Part shown: piece after piece, positions 51,326 to 61,900 of the stretch
How positions within the stretch are numbered: position 1 is the stretch's first letter
Layout of the letters: every line of letters begins with the position of its first letter
DNA from: Cyanophora paradoxa
Lineage: Eukaryota; Glaucocystophyceae; Cyanophorales; Cyanophoraceae
Length of the DNA: 64,000 nucleotides
Direction: 5' to 3'
NCBI GenBank assembly: GCA_004431415.1
Contig: QPMI01000005.1
Coordinates: 868,001 to 932,000, forward strand
Notes under the pieces: model-generated
Databases searched by the model: none
Seen by the model: only the letters and a program-made list of their open reading frames with translations
What the model was told of the DNA's origin: nothing
Program-made: the position numbers and the translations under genes

Positions 51326-54300
51326 ATGCCCCGCCAATCTAATAGAATCATCAAAGAGAAGAAAAACGAAATACTCGGTCTTTTAGGAACCCTTTTAGTT
51401 ACTGGTGATATTACAGAGTTCGAATATGATCGCCAGGCAGCAATCCTGGATAGGAGACCAAGGTTATCTCAACTCACAGAAATTACAAATCGACTGTATG
51501 ATCGTTTTGAGAAACTGGAGGAATTCAGGGATGAAGGTTTAAGGTTGGGAACAATTGAACCCGAGATTGAAGATGGGGAAGCAATGAACAAAGCATATTC
51601 CTGGTTAACTTATCGAGCCAGAGGTGAGGTTATCCAAGATGGGATTGAATTCTTGGAGAGAATTGCACCCAATCTACCACAGAGACTGAGACAGAAACTC
51701 CAAGACCTGAGAGCAATTAAAACTCGTCTCACATTCATCTGTAAATTCACCAAAGTGAGTGATCCAAGGGTGTGGATCACCAAATTCATTTACAGTGATT
51801 ACTTTGTCATCACAAGATCACGAAATATTGATGTTGAACTGCGAAATGCCCTTCAATCTATGCAGGAACAGATGATGCAGGTGGACAGTTACAGACTGGA
51901 TCGCATTGAGATGCTGAGAGTGGTAATAATGTCTTATGCTCCTGTGGGTGGTTGCTTCTTCTCAACTCCTGAGTGGATTGGATCAAAGAGAGCAACTGTG
52001 AATGTCAAGAATATTGATGGTCAAGATTGCTTCAAGTATGCAATCTTGGCTTACCTGCACCGAAATGATATTAATAAACACAAGAGCAATGAACCCAGCC
52101 AGTATAGAAGATGGTTAAACGAACTCAATTTCGAAGGCATCCAGTTTCCAGTTGCCTGTGATGCAGAGGTTATTGATCGATTTGAGGAGCAGAACCCTGA
52201 ACTGAGTATCAACATTTATGGTGCAGATAATCAAGCACAGTGTTTCTATCCTCTCCATCAATCCAGCAACCCGAGGAGAAAGACCAAGATTAACCTTTTA
52301 TTAATCGAAAACGAAGAGGATGATAGAGGGCATTATATCACCATCATGTCTCTGAGTAGACTCCTGAAAACCACCTTTGATAAAGCCCATGATGGTCGCA
52401 TTTATTACTGTGAGACCTGCCTGTCTCGTTTCAGAACTCAGGAGAAGCTGGACATTCACTTAGAAGCCAATCGCTGCATTGATTGGAGGGAGAGCAAAGG
52501 TAAATGCCCGAAATCTGGAAGTCACATTGCATTTGGGCTTCAACACCTTCGCAAAACTGTGTGGCTTCCCACTATCTGCTATGTGAAAATGGACAGTCAC
52601 TCGGTTCCAATTGATGAGAACCGCAGCAAGAGAGAGGTAAAATCGGTTTCTCTAACAGTTGTGATGGGGGATGAGGTGATCTCTCATTATTTCGAGGGAT
52701 CAGATCCACTTGGTGCTCTGTTTACCACTCTCACAGAGATCAGACCACAAGTTATTCGCACTCTATTCACCAATATTCCGATGCATCCACTCACAGAGGA
52801 GCAGAAAGCAAAATACAAGATGACTAAACACTGTTATATCTGTGCTGAACGATTTACCCATGAGAATTTCCCAGTGAGAGACCATTGTCATCAAACAGGC
52901 GCTTTTATTGGAAAAGCATGTCGGAACTGCAACCTCCACAGGAGAATCTCAAAGCAAACCAAGGTAGCAATTGTGGTGGATCACATGGATGAATGTGGAC
53001 ACGAAATATTCCGCAAAATTGCACAGCAAGATGATAAACTTCGTGTTGAGATCCTGAGCAAGAATTTCGATCAATACCTCTCCCTGCAATGGGGCATGTG
53101 GAAATTCATTGATGCTTCGCATTTTATGGACTTCCAGGCAGTGGATGCAAGTGATCTAATGGGTAAATTCCAGACTTTCCGAGAATTGGCGTTTTCCCAA
53201 TATGGATTGGATCCTGCTCACTATGTTTCGGCTCCTGGATTATCCTGGGATGCAATGCTCATTTACACCAGAGCAAAGATCGAGCAGATCAGTGATGTAG
53301 GGCAATACGAATTTATTGAGAGGGCAATTCGAGGTGGGTTTGCTACAATGCCTACTCGATATGCAAAGGTGGAAAACCCAGATGACCATATAGTTCTCTT
53401 GGATGCAAATAATCTGTATGGTTATGCTCTCAGTCAAGAACTGCCCATTGGAGATTTTCGATGGGAAGATGTCTCAGAGGCACTTATAATTAAAGAGACC
53501 CAAGGACGAAGTGCCTTTGTTGAAGTAGACCTGGAATACCCACAAACTCTCACAGATCATTACGATTTTCCACTTGTAGTTAATAAAGAACATGTCACCA
53601 CCGAAATGCTGGGTGGGTATCAAAGAAAGTTACTGGATATCACAGGTGAGAAGATAAGCAAAGACCCCAAACTCACTGCAACATTCTCACCCAAAAACAA
53701 CTATGTAATCTCCCAACCTCTCTTGGTCTATCTTGTGAGCAAAGGTATTATAATCACGAAGGTTCACAGGGTTCTCTCATTTGCAACCTCTGCATTCATG
53801 AAGAGTTATATTGATCTAAATACGAAACTGAGGCGCCAATCTATGTCCAGATTCGAGAGTGACTTCTTTAAATTAATGAACAATGCAATCTATGGTAAAT
53901 GCCTCGAATCATGCAGGGGTCGCTCTGTGGTTAAGATTGCTAACAGTGAGAAACTCTGCAAGAAATATGCTGCAAGTCCACTCATCAAGGCAACCAATGT
54001 ATTAAACGAAAATGCTGTTGCCTTTGAGATGTACTCAAAGCATGTTCACTTAGATAAACCTGTTGCAATTGGTGCTTTCGTGCTGGATTTTGCGAAACTC
54101 CATAATAGCAGGTTCTTTTTTGATGTGGTGAGGAGAACTTGGGAAACAGCAGAGCTACTATTCCATGATACAGATTCTTTCTGTCTAATGCTTCATACCA
54201 ATGATCTTAATAATGAGATGAAGCGAATTTCTGAACACCTGGATTGCAGTAATTATGATACTGCCCACCCTCTCTATGACAGGAGAAATCGCTTGATTCC

Positions 54301-54613
54301 AGGTAAATATAAAAACGAGTTTCCCAATGCAAAGATTGTGGAGTATGTAGGTCTGAGATCGAAACTCTATGCTTTCAGAACTGAGACCTTTGATAAAATT
54401 AAGATGTCTGGTACTTCCTCCAAAGAGGTTCACTTTGATGATTTCAAGAGATGCCTGTTCGAAGGCATCACCAAAACAGTAGCAGTAGTAAACAAGCGAA
54501 GGCAAGACCACAACCTATATGATTTGGAGAGCAGAAGGGTGGCTCTAAACCAACTCGATAGCAAAAGGAAGATATTAGACGATGGAATTCACAGCATTCC
54601 ATTTGGGCTCTAA
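51326..54613 (+). CDS. Polinton-type protein-primed DNA polymerase B, outer element
   Basis: An intact 1095-residue protein. Order: N-terminal region shared with the replicase ORF of elements A/B (MPRQSNRIIKEKKNEILG); a CF-type segment (KNIDGQDCFKYAILAYL, about 230-247); a C2H2 finger (YYCETCLSRFRTQEKLDIH, about 355-375); an HNH/endonuclease VII-like zinc module (CYICAERF, VRDHCH, CRNCN, about 503-535); an exonuclease-type region (WKFIDASHF, then LDPAHYVSAPGLSWDAML); palm motif A DANNLYGYAL (about 692); motif B KLMNNAIYGK (about 850); motif C HDTDS (about 948). This layout is typical of Polinton protein-primed polymerases, which replicate linear genomes from a terminal protein. It is complete and not frameshifted, unlike many neighbours. 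Confidence 0.9.
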   Translation: MPRQSNRIIKEKKNEILGLLGTLLVTGDITEFEYDRQAAILDRRPRLSQLTEITNRLYDRFEKLEEFRDEGLRLGTIEPEIEDGEAMNKAYSWLTYRARGEVIQDGIEFLERIAPNLPQRLRQKLQDLRAIKTRLTFICKFTKVSDPRVWITKFIYSDYFVITRSRNIDVELRNALQSMQEQMMQVDSYRLDRIEMLRVVIMSYAPVGGCFFSTPEWIGSKRATVNVKNIDGQDCFKYAILAYLHRNDINKHKSNEPSQYRRWLNELNFEGIQFPVACDAEVIDRFEEQNPELSINIYGADNQAQCFYPLHQSSNPRRKTKINLLLIENEEDDRGHYITIMSLSRLLKTTFDKAHDGRIYYCETCLSRFRTQEKLDIHLEANRCIDWRESKGKCPKSGSHIAFGLQHLRKTVWLPTICYVKMDSHSVPIDENRSKREVKSVSLTVVMGDEVISHYFEGSDPLGALFTTLTEIRPQVIRTLFTNIPMHPLTEEQKAKYKMTKHCYICAERFTHENFPVRDHCHQTGAFIGKACRNCNLHRRISKQTKVAIVVDHMDECGHEIFRKIAQQDDKLRVEILSKNFDQYLSLQWGMWKFIDASHFMDFQAVDASDLMGKFQTFRELAFSQYGLDPAHYVSAPGLSWDAMLIYTRAKIEQISDVGQYEFIERAIRGGFATMPTRYAKVENPDDHIVLLDANNLYGYALSQELPIGDFRWEDVSEALIIKETQGRSAFVEVDLEYPQTLTDHYDFPLVVNKEHVTTEMLGGYQRKLLDITGEKISKDPKLTATFSPKNNYVISQPLLVYLVSKGIIITKVHRVLSFATSAFMKSYIDLNTKLRRQSMSRFESDFFKLMNNAIYGKCLESCRGRSVVKIANSEKLCKKYAASPLIKATNVLNENAVAFEMYSKHVHLDKPVAIGAFVLDFAKLHNSRFFFDVVRRTWETAELLFHDTDSFCLMLHTNDLNNEMKRISEHLDCSNYDTAHPLYDRRNRLIPGKYKNEFPNAKIVEYVGLRSKLYAFRTETFDKIKMSGTSSKEVHFDDFKRCLFEGITKTVAVVNKRRQDHNLYDLESRRVALNQLDSKRKILDDGIHSIPFGL

Positions 54614-54796
54614 TCTACTTCATTGATCTTTCTTTTTCTTTGGTTTCGCTCTCCAAGAAGTAACAAACCGCGAATTAAATGCAGCAGCCATATACATCTT
54701 AATCCTGGGTCATTGGGCTCAATTGCAAAGTAGTTGGGAACTGTGTTCTCCTTCCACACAGAGTCTTGCATTTATTATATGAGAGATAAGGTAAAG

Positions 54797-56197
54797 ATGC
54801 CTTCTACACAAATAGGATTGAGACAACCACCCAGAATTGTTAGAAAAGAAGCGATTGAAGATCGAGGGAATATTCTGCCCATCACAGTTCCAGTGGAGGA
54901 GAAGAGCAGTCGAATATTAAAAAGATCAGAGATGGTCAAGCAATTAATCCCAGAGACACTCCCAGCTGAGACAGCACCAAAAGAGTCAAAGATTGCTAAG
55001 AAGTTCTATGATCCCAGGACAGGCTACAAGGGATTTACTGCAATGAGACAGGAACTACCAGAGGAGAACTACAAGAAGATGAGAGAATGGTATGATAAGC
55101 AGGAGGTTGTCCAAATTAATGCACCCACCCTATCTCGAAAGAGAGATCCCATGATTCCAATTAGGCAACCCCTTGATACCTATGTGATTGATCTGCTCTT
55201 CTTTCCTGCATACAAAAAGCAGAATGATGGTTATGATACATTTATGAGTGCAATGGAATCAACCCTGAGAACAGGGTTCATAATTCCAATGAGAGACAAG
55301 AGTGCTCTAACTACACTTGCAGCATTCAAGCAACTTGAACAGAGAGTTCCCAGACCAATTGTTCGCATTCAGAGTGATAGTGGAAGCGAATTTACCAATC
55401 TGTTATTCACAGATTATTTGGGAACGAAATTCATTGAGCATCAACTAAGTGATGTTGCAGATCACAGAACCCAAGGTCGGATTGAAGCCTTTAACAGACA
55501 GATCAAGAGATTGATCACAAACTACTGCATTGCAAATAATACTGCACGATTTTTTGATGTGTTGGGTGATATTGAGTATAATTATAATAATACCATCCAC
55601 TCTGCAACCAAGAGAAAACCAGCAGAGACCACAGAAGCCCACTACAAAGAGATAGTGAATATGGAGGATCAGAGATTCAAGAAATCGATTGAGTATCTTG
55701 ATGCCCTGAAACCTGGAATGTTTGTGAGAGTGAAAGTTGAAAAGAACCCATTTGCAAAGCAGGGAGTTAATTGGTCTCGAATTGTTTATAGTGTGGAGGG
55801 CAGAGAGGGCTTCAAGTTCAGAATCAGAAGTCCCAGTGGTGAGATAGTTGATGGTAGATTCGCTTTTCATGAACTGCTGCCCATTAAAGGTGTTGAGTAT
55901 CATGAAACTCCCACAGTGGATGCACTTGAACAGGCAAAAGAGGAAGCCAGGGTTGATTCAGCAATCAGAAAGGAGGGCATTGAAAAAGCAAGTGAAGTTC
56001 CAAAAGAGCCCCTCACAGAAGCAAGAGCACAAAAGAAGGGCAGAGTAGAGAAAGAATTAAAGAAGTTGACCATAGCAGGAACCCAGAAGTTATCAGAAGT
56101 TAACAGTCAGAGGTGGTATAATGACTTTTCAACCACCAAGGAAACATATACTGCACCCCAAACTCGATTCAATCTACGAAGTGGGCAGAGGAAATAG
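54797..56197 (+). CDS. rve-family (retroviral-type) integrase, outer element
   Basis: The ATG at 54,797 (MPSTQIGLRQPPRIVRKEAI) gives 466 residues; the frame is open to 54,734 but without an ATG. The DDE triad is visible: Asp in TYVIDLLFF (about 131), Asp in RIQSDSGSEF (about 194) and Glu in GRIEAFNRQ (about 230). An SH3/chromodomain-like part follows (KPGMFVRVKVEKNPFAKQG), and the tail FNLRSGQRK matches the YNLRSG tail of the nested integrases. It inserts the outer element into host DNA. It follows PolB by about 180 bp (54,614-54,796, no gene seen). Confidence 0.9.
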   Translation: MPSTQIGLRQPPRIVRKEAIEDRGNILPITVPVEEKSSRILKRSEMVKQLIPETLPAETAPKESKIAKKFYDPRTGYKGFTAMRQELPEENYKKMREWYDKQEVVQINAPTLSRKRDPMIPIRQPLDTYVIDLLFFPAYKKQNDGYDTFMSAMESTLRTGFIIPMRDKSALTTLAAFKQLEQRVPRPIVRIQSDSGSEFTNLLFTDYLGTKFIEHQLSDVADHRTQGRIEAFNRQIKRLITNYCIANNTARFFDVLGDIEYNYNNTIHSATKRKPAETTEAHYKEIVNMEDQRFKKSIEYLDALKPGMFVRVKVEKNPFAKQGVNWSRIVYSVEGREGFKFRIRSPSGEIVDGRFAFHELLPIKGVEYHETPTVDALEQAKEEARVDSAIRKEGIEKASEVPKEPLTEARAQKKGRVEKELKKLTIAGTQKLSEVNSQRWYNDFSTTKETYTAPQTRFNLRSGQRK

Positions 56198-56198
56198 A

Positions 56199-56441
56199 TT
56201 AACAACGCTTTCGGAATCTCTTAGACCTCTGGCGAATTTTCCTCATTTCTCTATCTTTTTCAAGAATTTCCAAGAAGAAAGTTTCAAGGTTTGAGACCAG
56301 CTGGTAATTGTAAACAAAGAACAGTCTCACATGCTCTGGCTGTGACATGAAGAAATTGTAATAGAAAGCAGTTTTGAAATCATGGATCCAGTCTGACTGG
56401 GCAGCATGGATGATAGCAGGGTCTTGGTAGATGGGATTCAT
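56199..56441 (-). CDS. Small hypothetical protein convergent with the integrase
   Basis: An 80-residue protein starting MNPIYQDPAIIHAAQSDWIH. The middle is aromatic and amphipathic (FKTAFYYNFFMSQPEHVRLF) and the C-terminus strongly basic (REMRKIRQRSKRFRKRC). The stop lies one base from the integrase stop. A basic tail after a hydrophobic core suggests DNA or membrane contact, but no family is recognised. Confidence 0.5.
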   Translation of the reverse strand: MNPIYQDPAIIHAAQSDWIHDFKTAFYYNFFMSQPEHVRLFFVYNYQLVSNLETFFLEILEKDREMRKIRQRSKRFRKRC

Positions 56442-57411
56442 TGCAGAAGTTTAGAGAATCCAGAAAATTCCTGTCAATTTTTTATTTTTGTAAGTGCCCG
56501 AGCTCAACGAAACCTGATCGCCGCTGGCGAGAGGATTCCGAATCTGCTTTCAGAATTCAAAACGGAGCAGTTGGTAATAAAATACATATATATGACCGAG
56601 TGAAGTTTCAGTGAAGTTTCAGAGAAGTTTCGGAGCAAAGTTTCGGTGCAGTTTCGTGAAGTTTATGTGAAGTTTCAATAATAATAATAATAATAAATTC
56701 CCGATATTTCACTGATAACGATAAGATAACGATGATAACGATAAGATAACGATAATAACGATGATAACGATAATAACGATAATAACGATACTCATTCCCC
56801 CCAATAACGATACTCATTCCCCCCATAACGATACTCATTCCCCCCTTAATAACGATACTTCCCCCCCCCCTTTAATAACGATACTCATCCCCCCCTCTAA
56901 ACCTCCGACATAATTAATTACGTCATCGCAACCGTCATCGCAACCAGGTCGCGCAACCACTATGACGTCATGACATCACGTGTTTCATGATATATATATA
57001 CACCACACATTTCGTGTGACACTGAGCCCCAGAGTCGCCGACTGACCAATCCGCTATTTTGTGGTCAAAATGTATATATGTGCATATATACTTGACGGTT
57101 CGCGTTACTACTGTCGGCATCACTTCACGTTACCACTGTGGGGCTGTCGGCATCTTCAAACGCTTGTATCTCACCACCAGATCATCAGATTGCAACCGTC
57201 AACATAGCGCTGGAAAGCGCTTGAAAAGATCTACACGATGGTGTAGGTATCAAGTATATATATGTACATATTTCATACATATATTTCGAAAAAACGATTT
57301 ATCGGCTACTTTCTACTGTAAGGAACATACAGTAAAATAATGCGAAAATACAGTAGCTACTGTAAAAAATCGCCATAATCTGGCGCACCATACATCAGAA
57401 GTCCTGAATTT
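56442..57411. other. Repeat-rich noncoding module of the outer element
   Basis: About 970 bp without a credible gene. It holds AAGTTTCNGTG-type repeats (about 56,600-56,675), ATAACGAT tandem repeats (about 56,713-56,880), interspersed C-runs, TGACGTCA near 56,963, a CCAAT motif near 57,048, the conserved structured element (57,147-57,224, minus) and TACAGTAAAA motifs (about 57,329-57,370). The same motif types occur in the noncoding modules of elements A and B. Confidence 0.6.
57147..57224 (-). other. Conserved structured noncoding element, outer copy
   Basis: On the plus strand GGCATCTTCAAACGCTTGTA begins a segment that matches the reverse complement of the element B copy over about 75 nt. 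The stem between CTTCAAACGCTT and AAGCGCTTGAA is kept despite changed bases. It lies in the noncoding module between the integrase-side genes and the fibre locus. Confidence 0.65.
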
Positions 57412-58940
57412 CTATACACTTCGAATAAATGCACCTGTCACATCCACTCTCATGGTTGGTGTATTAATATATACCAGTGGATAAATACGAATATACCTTG
57501 TCCTCAGAGGGTAGCCAATATAGAAAACGTCTCTAATAGAGGTTGGATACCCAGAACTGTATGAGACATCCCCACTGTTGTGGGCATTATTAATAGTTTC
57601 ACACATAAACACTCTATTCACACCTTCATACTTGATAAATGACCAGGAAACACCATCTTGTGAGGTTGCAACATTGAAGGTCTTAACAAAGGCATTGGTC
57701 ACACCAGAACCATATGCAATTATAGATGCTACCTCAAATATATATGGGAAGGATACTTGCAGATACTCAGTGGGAACACTCCATATCCCATCAGGAGCAG
57801 ATGCATTTGCCTCCCAACCTGTTAAGGAAGGTCTTGCTTTAAATGCCTCCCTTCCAATTTTTGATGATGATGCAGTGAATGCACCATCTGATAGAAGATA
57901 CCAGTTAGCATCAATGGGAGGTATGTTATTCAGAGTGGATGATATATAGAACCTTGCAGGGTTCTTGATTTCGTAATTTGCAACCAGTAAATCACAGAGT
58001 CTATCAATCATCACAGTGTTTGCTGCTATATACATTTCAGTTGCATCTATCATATCTGGGATCTTAGAGGTATCATCCAGAGAGTTTACTATGGTCTTTG
58101 GAAGTGGAACAGAGAGTCTATAATATCTTGCATATCCTTGGTCATCATTATATGGGAGAAACTCTTGCATCTTTTCCAGGGCTGAGAGTTCACTTGCAGC
58201 CATCAACATATTAATTAATGGACTTCCAGAGGTGGAAGCAATCCATGAGAGGATGCCCCAGCTGTTGACATCTTCATAGGAATATCCCACATTGGGGGCA
58301 TCTGTTTCATTGACCTCACCACAGGATATACTTATCACTATAATATCATCATCATCATCATAGATCTTTTTAGCATGGCTGTAACCACAAACACTGGGAT
58401 TGTTGTTACCTGATATTGCACCATCAATTAGAGACATCCCATCATAGTTCACAGGTGAGAAGTAAGTAGGTGCAGCAGAGGTGGATCTTGCAGCAATCTT
58501 GCTGGGGATGGATTTGTAGGAATTATCATTGGTGATAAAGATGGGCTTCATACTCACAGTATCAAAACTTGTTATCACTACATCTTTTAGAGAGTCTTGA
58601 ATGAGAGACTCACCAGTAACAGTGAGAATGGCTGTCTCCAATGGGGTCACATCATACTTGGTGTTGAAAAGGGCATTATCTATAATATTTCTGGGATTAG
58701 CAAAGATTAAAGGCAATTGATTGAGATAAGTGGAATGCAAATCGGTTGCAGTGAGTTTAGGTTCGTTTGGAAATTCGGGATTTTTCACATTGAGACCAAT
58801 TGCAATAATCCCACCAGTGGATGTACCACTCACCAGGTCAACAAGATCTATTACTCTTTTTCCTGTTCGAGTTCAACAAGGTCAACAAGATCTAACAAGA
58901 TCTATCCACCTGAGAGACTGAGAATTACACGAAGGGGCAT
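57412..58940 (-). pseudogene. Patatin-like phospholipase with discoidin-like C-terminus (N-terminus disrupted)
   Basis: The long frame (57,412-58,833) begins at SGTSTGGIIAIG, the nucleophile-elbow motif GxSxG of patatins, and contains the partner Asp in MSLIDGAISGNN. The catalytic Ser-Asp dyad is present. Residues about 310-473 look like an F5/8-type (discoidin) domain: ANWYLLSDGAFTAS, then a DGVSWSF strand and TRYIRIYP. An ATG at 58,938-58,940 starts MPLRVILSLSGG, the expected glycine-rich oxyanion loop, but stops and a short tandem duplication (TAGATCTTGT) separate it from the elbow. So the N-terminus is damaged or misassembled. It could act as a lipase aiding entry or exit, with the discoidin part binding surface glycans or lipids. 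Confidence 0.7.
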
Positions 58941-58989
58941 CTTTACTTAACTCAAATTTAATAAATCTCTATAAGTAGAGTAAACAGGG
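58941..58989. promoter_or_regulatory. Divergent promoter between lipase and fibre genes
   Basis: Forty-nine AT-rich bases separating two divergent ATGs, with TTTAATAAATC and CTATAAGTAGAG, resembling the other capsid-gene promoters. Confidence 0.45.
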
Positions 58990-61900
58990 ATGAGTTTCAA
59001 TTATCCAGCAAACCTACAAACCATTCCCTCATCTGGAAGAGGGAAGACAGATAACAAACATGTGAATTTCGATAACTTGACAGCCAGAGGGTCAATCTCA
59101 ATTGATCACAGTGCAGATGAACCCTCAAAGACTCACCCAAGAGAGCATGCACTTTCAATAAACGAAATGGATCCCGAAAAAGAGGATGTGAGTGTTGCTT
59201 TCAGCATGGGGAATGTGAAAGCGAATCAAGTAGCCCAGATTAAAGCAACCAGGAGCAGACCAAGAAAACTGAAAACCAGTGGAACCCATCCAGATATTCC
59301 AACTCGATTCGATAGTGGTAGGTTAATATTCAATGTTCAAAATGAGGAGGGTGGGCATCAGAGTGGTTTAAGAATCTATAATGAAGGATCAAATGCAATT
59401 GCACAAATTCCCGAAATATTACAGATAGCCCCCCATGGAGAAACCAACAAAATCGAGTTCACTAACAATGTTTATCCACGAGATATTGTGGCGAATTCGG
59501 CTTCTAATGCGCAATTCGGTTTCCAACTACCTGGTGATACAGCAAAGAATAAGGCGTCTATCACTGTCAACAGTAGCCCCACTCAACCAGTAACAATTCA
59601 TTTACACCCAGATCTTGTCGAAATGGATAGGCACCTTTTACCTCTGGTAACCAACACCAAAGATCTTGGTATCAGAACCAGGCAATGGCGAAATATCCAT
59701 GGAAGCAATGTCTATGCAAATGGAGAGAAACTTGTAAGTGAGAAGACCATAAGAGAGATCTTTGAGTATTATGGACCTGTCCCAGTTCCCTTCCCTCTTC
59801 CATGGGATCCACCAGATTTAACACCAAAAAAGCAACCAGGAAGAGAATACACAGCAGATGAGACAGTTCCCTTTGGGCAACACATTGTGAGTTGGGAGCA
59901 GGTTCGAAATAAACCGATAATTGAACCAAGAAAGCAAATAGATGAGCAATATTTACCTCCTGAAATCGATATTTTGGAGCTTGATGAATACCAATTCGTC
60001 CCAGATGAGGAAGAATATTTACCAGATGGTTTCGACCCACAAGAGTATGAATATGATCAGTATGACCCCAATGAGGAAGAGTATCTACCAGATGGTTTAG
60101 ATCCACAAGAGTATGAGTATGAACAGAATTATGAACCCCATGAGGAATATTTAGCAGATGGTCTCCAACCACCAGTTGTTGATTATGAGCAACCATATGA
60201 ACCCCATGAAGAATTATTACCAGATGGATTTCGACCTGAGATTTGGGAATTCTTCCCTGATTGGGAGCAGATCAACAATAAACCAGCCAGATTTCCACCA
60301 GAGGATCACAACCATGACTGGGATGAGATCTTAGGGAAACCAGAGAAATTCCCACCAGAGGATCACAGGCATGATTGGGGTGATATCGATGGGATACCAA
60401 CTGAGTTTCCACCAGAAGATCACAGGCATAAATGGAGCGAAATAGATGAGAAACCGAAATTTGCATCAGCAGGTGATGATTTCGACACCTTACATGGAGT
60501 TACTCTCTACCAAAGTAATACCATACCAGAAAGATTACGATTAGATGAATATTATGTGAATCGTAAAGGGATTGATGCAGGCACCACAATGGAAGGTGAA
60601 TTATACATCAGACCACCTACAAGAATGCAGATAATTGCAGCAGGCGGAAATTTCGGTTTGATGGACACCAAACCAGGTATCTATTTAACCAGTTACTATG
60701 CTGATGACATCCCAATGACAGATAGTTTAATATTATCGCTTCCATCTGATCCAGCAAACTATGATGATAAAGATGCAGCAATACAAATTAATGTTACTGA
60801 TGTTAGTGACTTAGATAGTTCAAGACCCAAATTAATATTCACCAGAGAGAGATTGTTACCCAATGCTCTCATTGGAAATCGAGATGACTACAAGAGATGC
60901 GAAATGTCATGGATTAAAACAAATTATAATGGTGGAGTGGGTGAGGGAGTCTTAGAAATCAATCAGAGGGCAGCAGCAAAGAATATTCACAATGAGACTA
61001 TATCAAGAGTTGTAACAGAAGATTACATGCAAGCCCAAAACTATATTGATCAAACAGAACTTAATACTATTATTGCAGGAATAAATATTGGTGTGACAGG
61101 TGATTACCTCCCTCTCACAGGTGGGATTATTGATGGAACAGTAACAGCATGCAATTTCTTTGTCCACACTGAAAGCAATCAAACCTTCCCTGTGGTTCAC
61201 CCAGGAGGTGAATATGAGATACCAGATGATCCAGCCATAATGCCCATTAAAATCGATCTCCCTTCTGATTATGTGGGAAGGGGTGAACTAAAAACTATTT
61301 CATTCACAGGAGATTATAATGATCTCCTGAATAAACCAACTGCTGCAAACTTGCACCCTGTTGCTTATTCAGGTAGCTTCCTTGATCTAAATAATAGATC
61401 ACACACTCACACAAAGGCAGAAATCACAGATTTTGCACACACTCACACCAAATCCCAGATCACAGATTTTGCCCACTTCCACACCAGAGCAGATATTACT
61501 AATTTCGCTCACACTCATTTTAAATCTGAGATCACAGATTTTGCACACACTCACACAAAGTCACAGATTACAGATTTTGCACACAGTCATGTAAAGAGTG
61601 AGATTACAGATTTTGCACACACTCATGTCAAGAGTGAGATTACAGATTTTGCACACACTCACACCAAAGGTGAGATTATAGACTTTGCTCATACTCATAC
61701 TAAGTCCCAAATTACAGATTTCGCACATACCCACCTTTGGGGAGATATTACAGATCGACCTACTCTGGATCCATTCACAGCAAATAATATCACTGCAAAT
61801 GCAAACCTTCTCATTGGATCAGGTTACTTTCTCGATTATGACCCATATATTATGCCTGATCCTCCTGTGATTTGGAATTTCCACAATTCAACCCTTTCTA

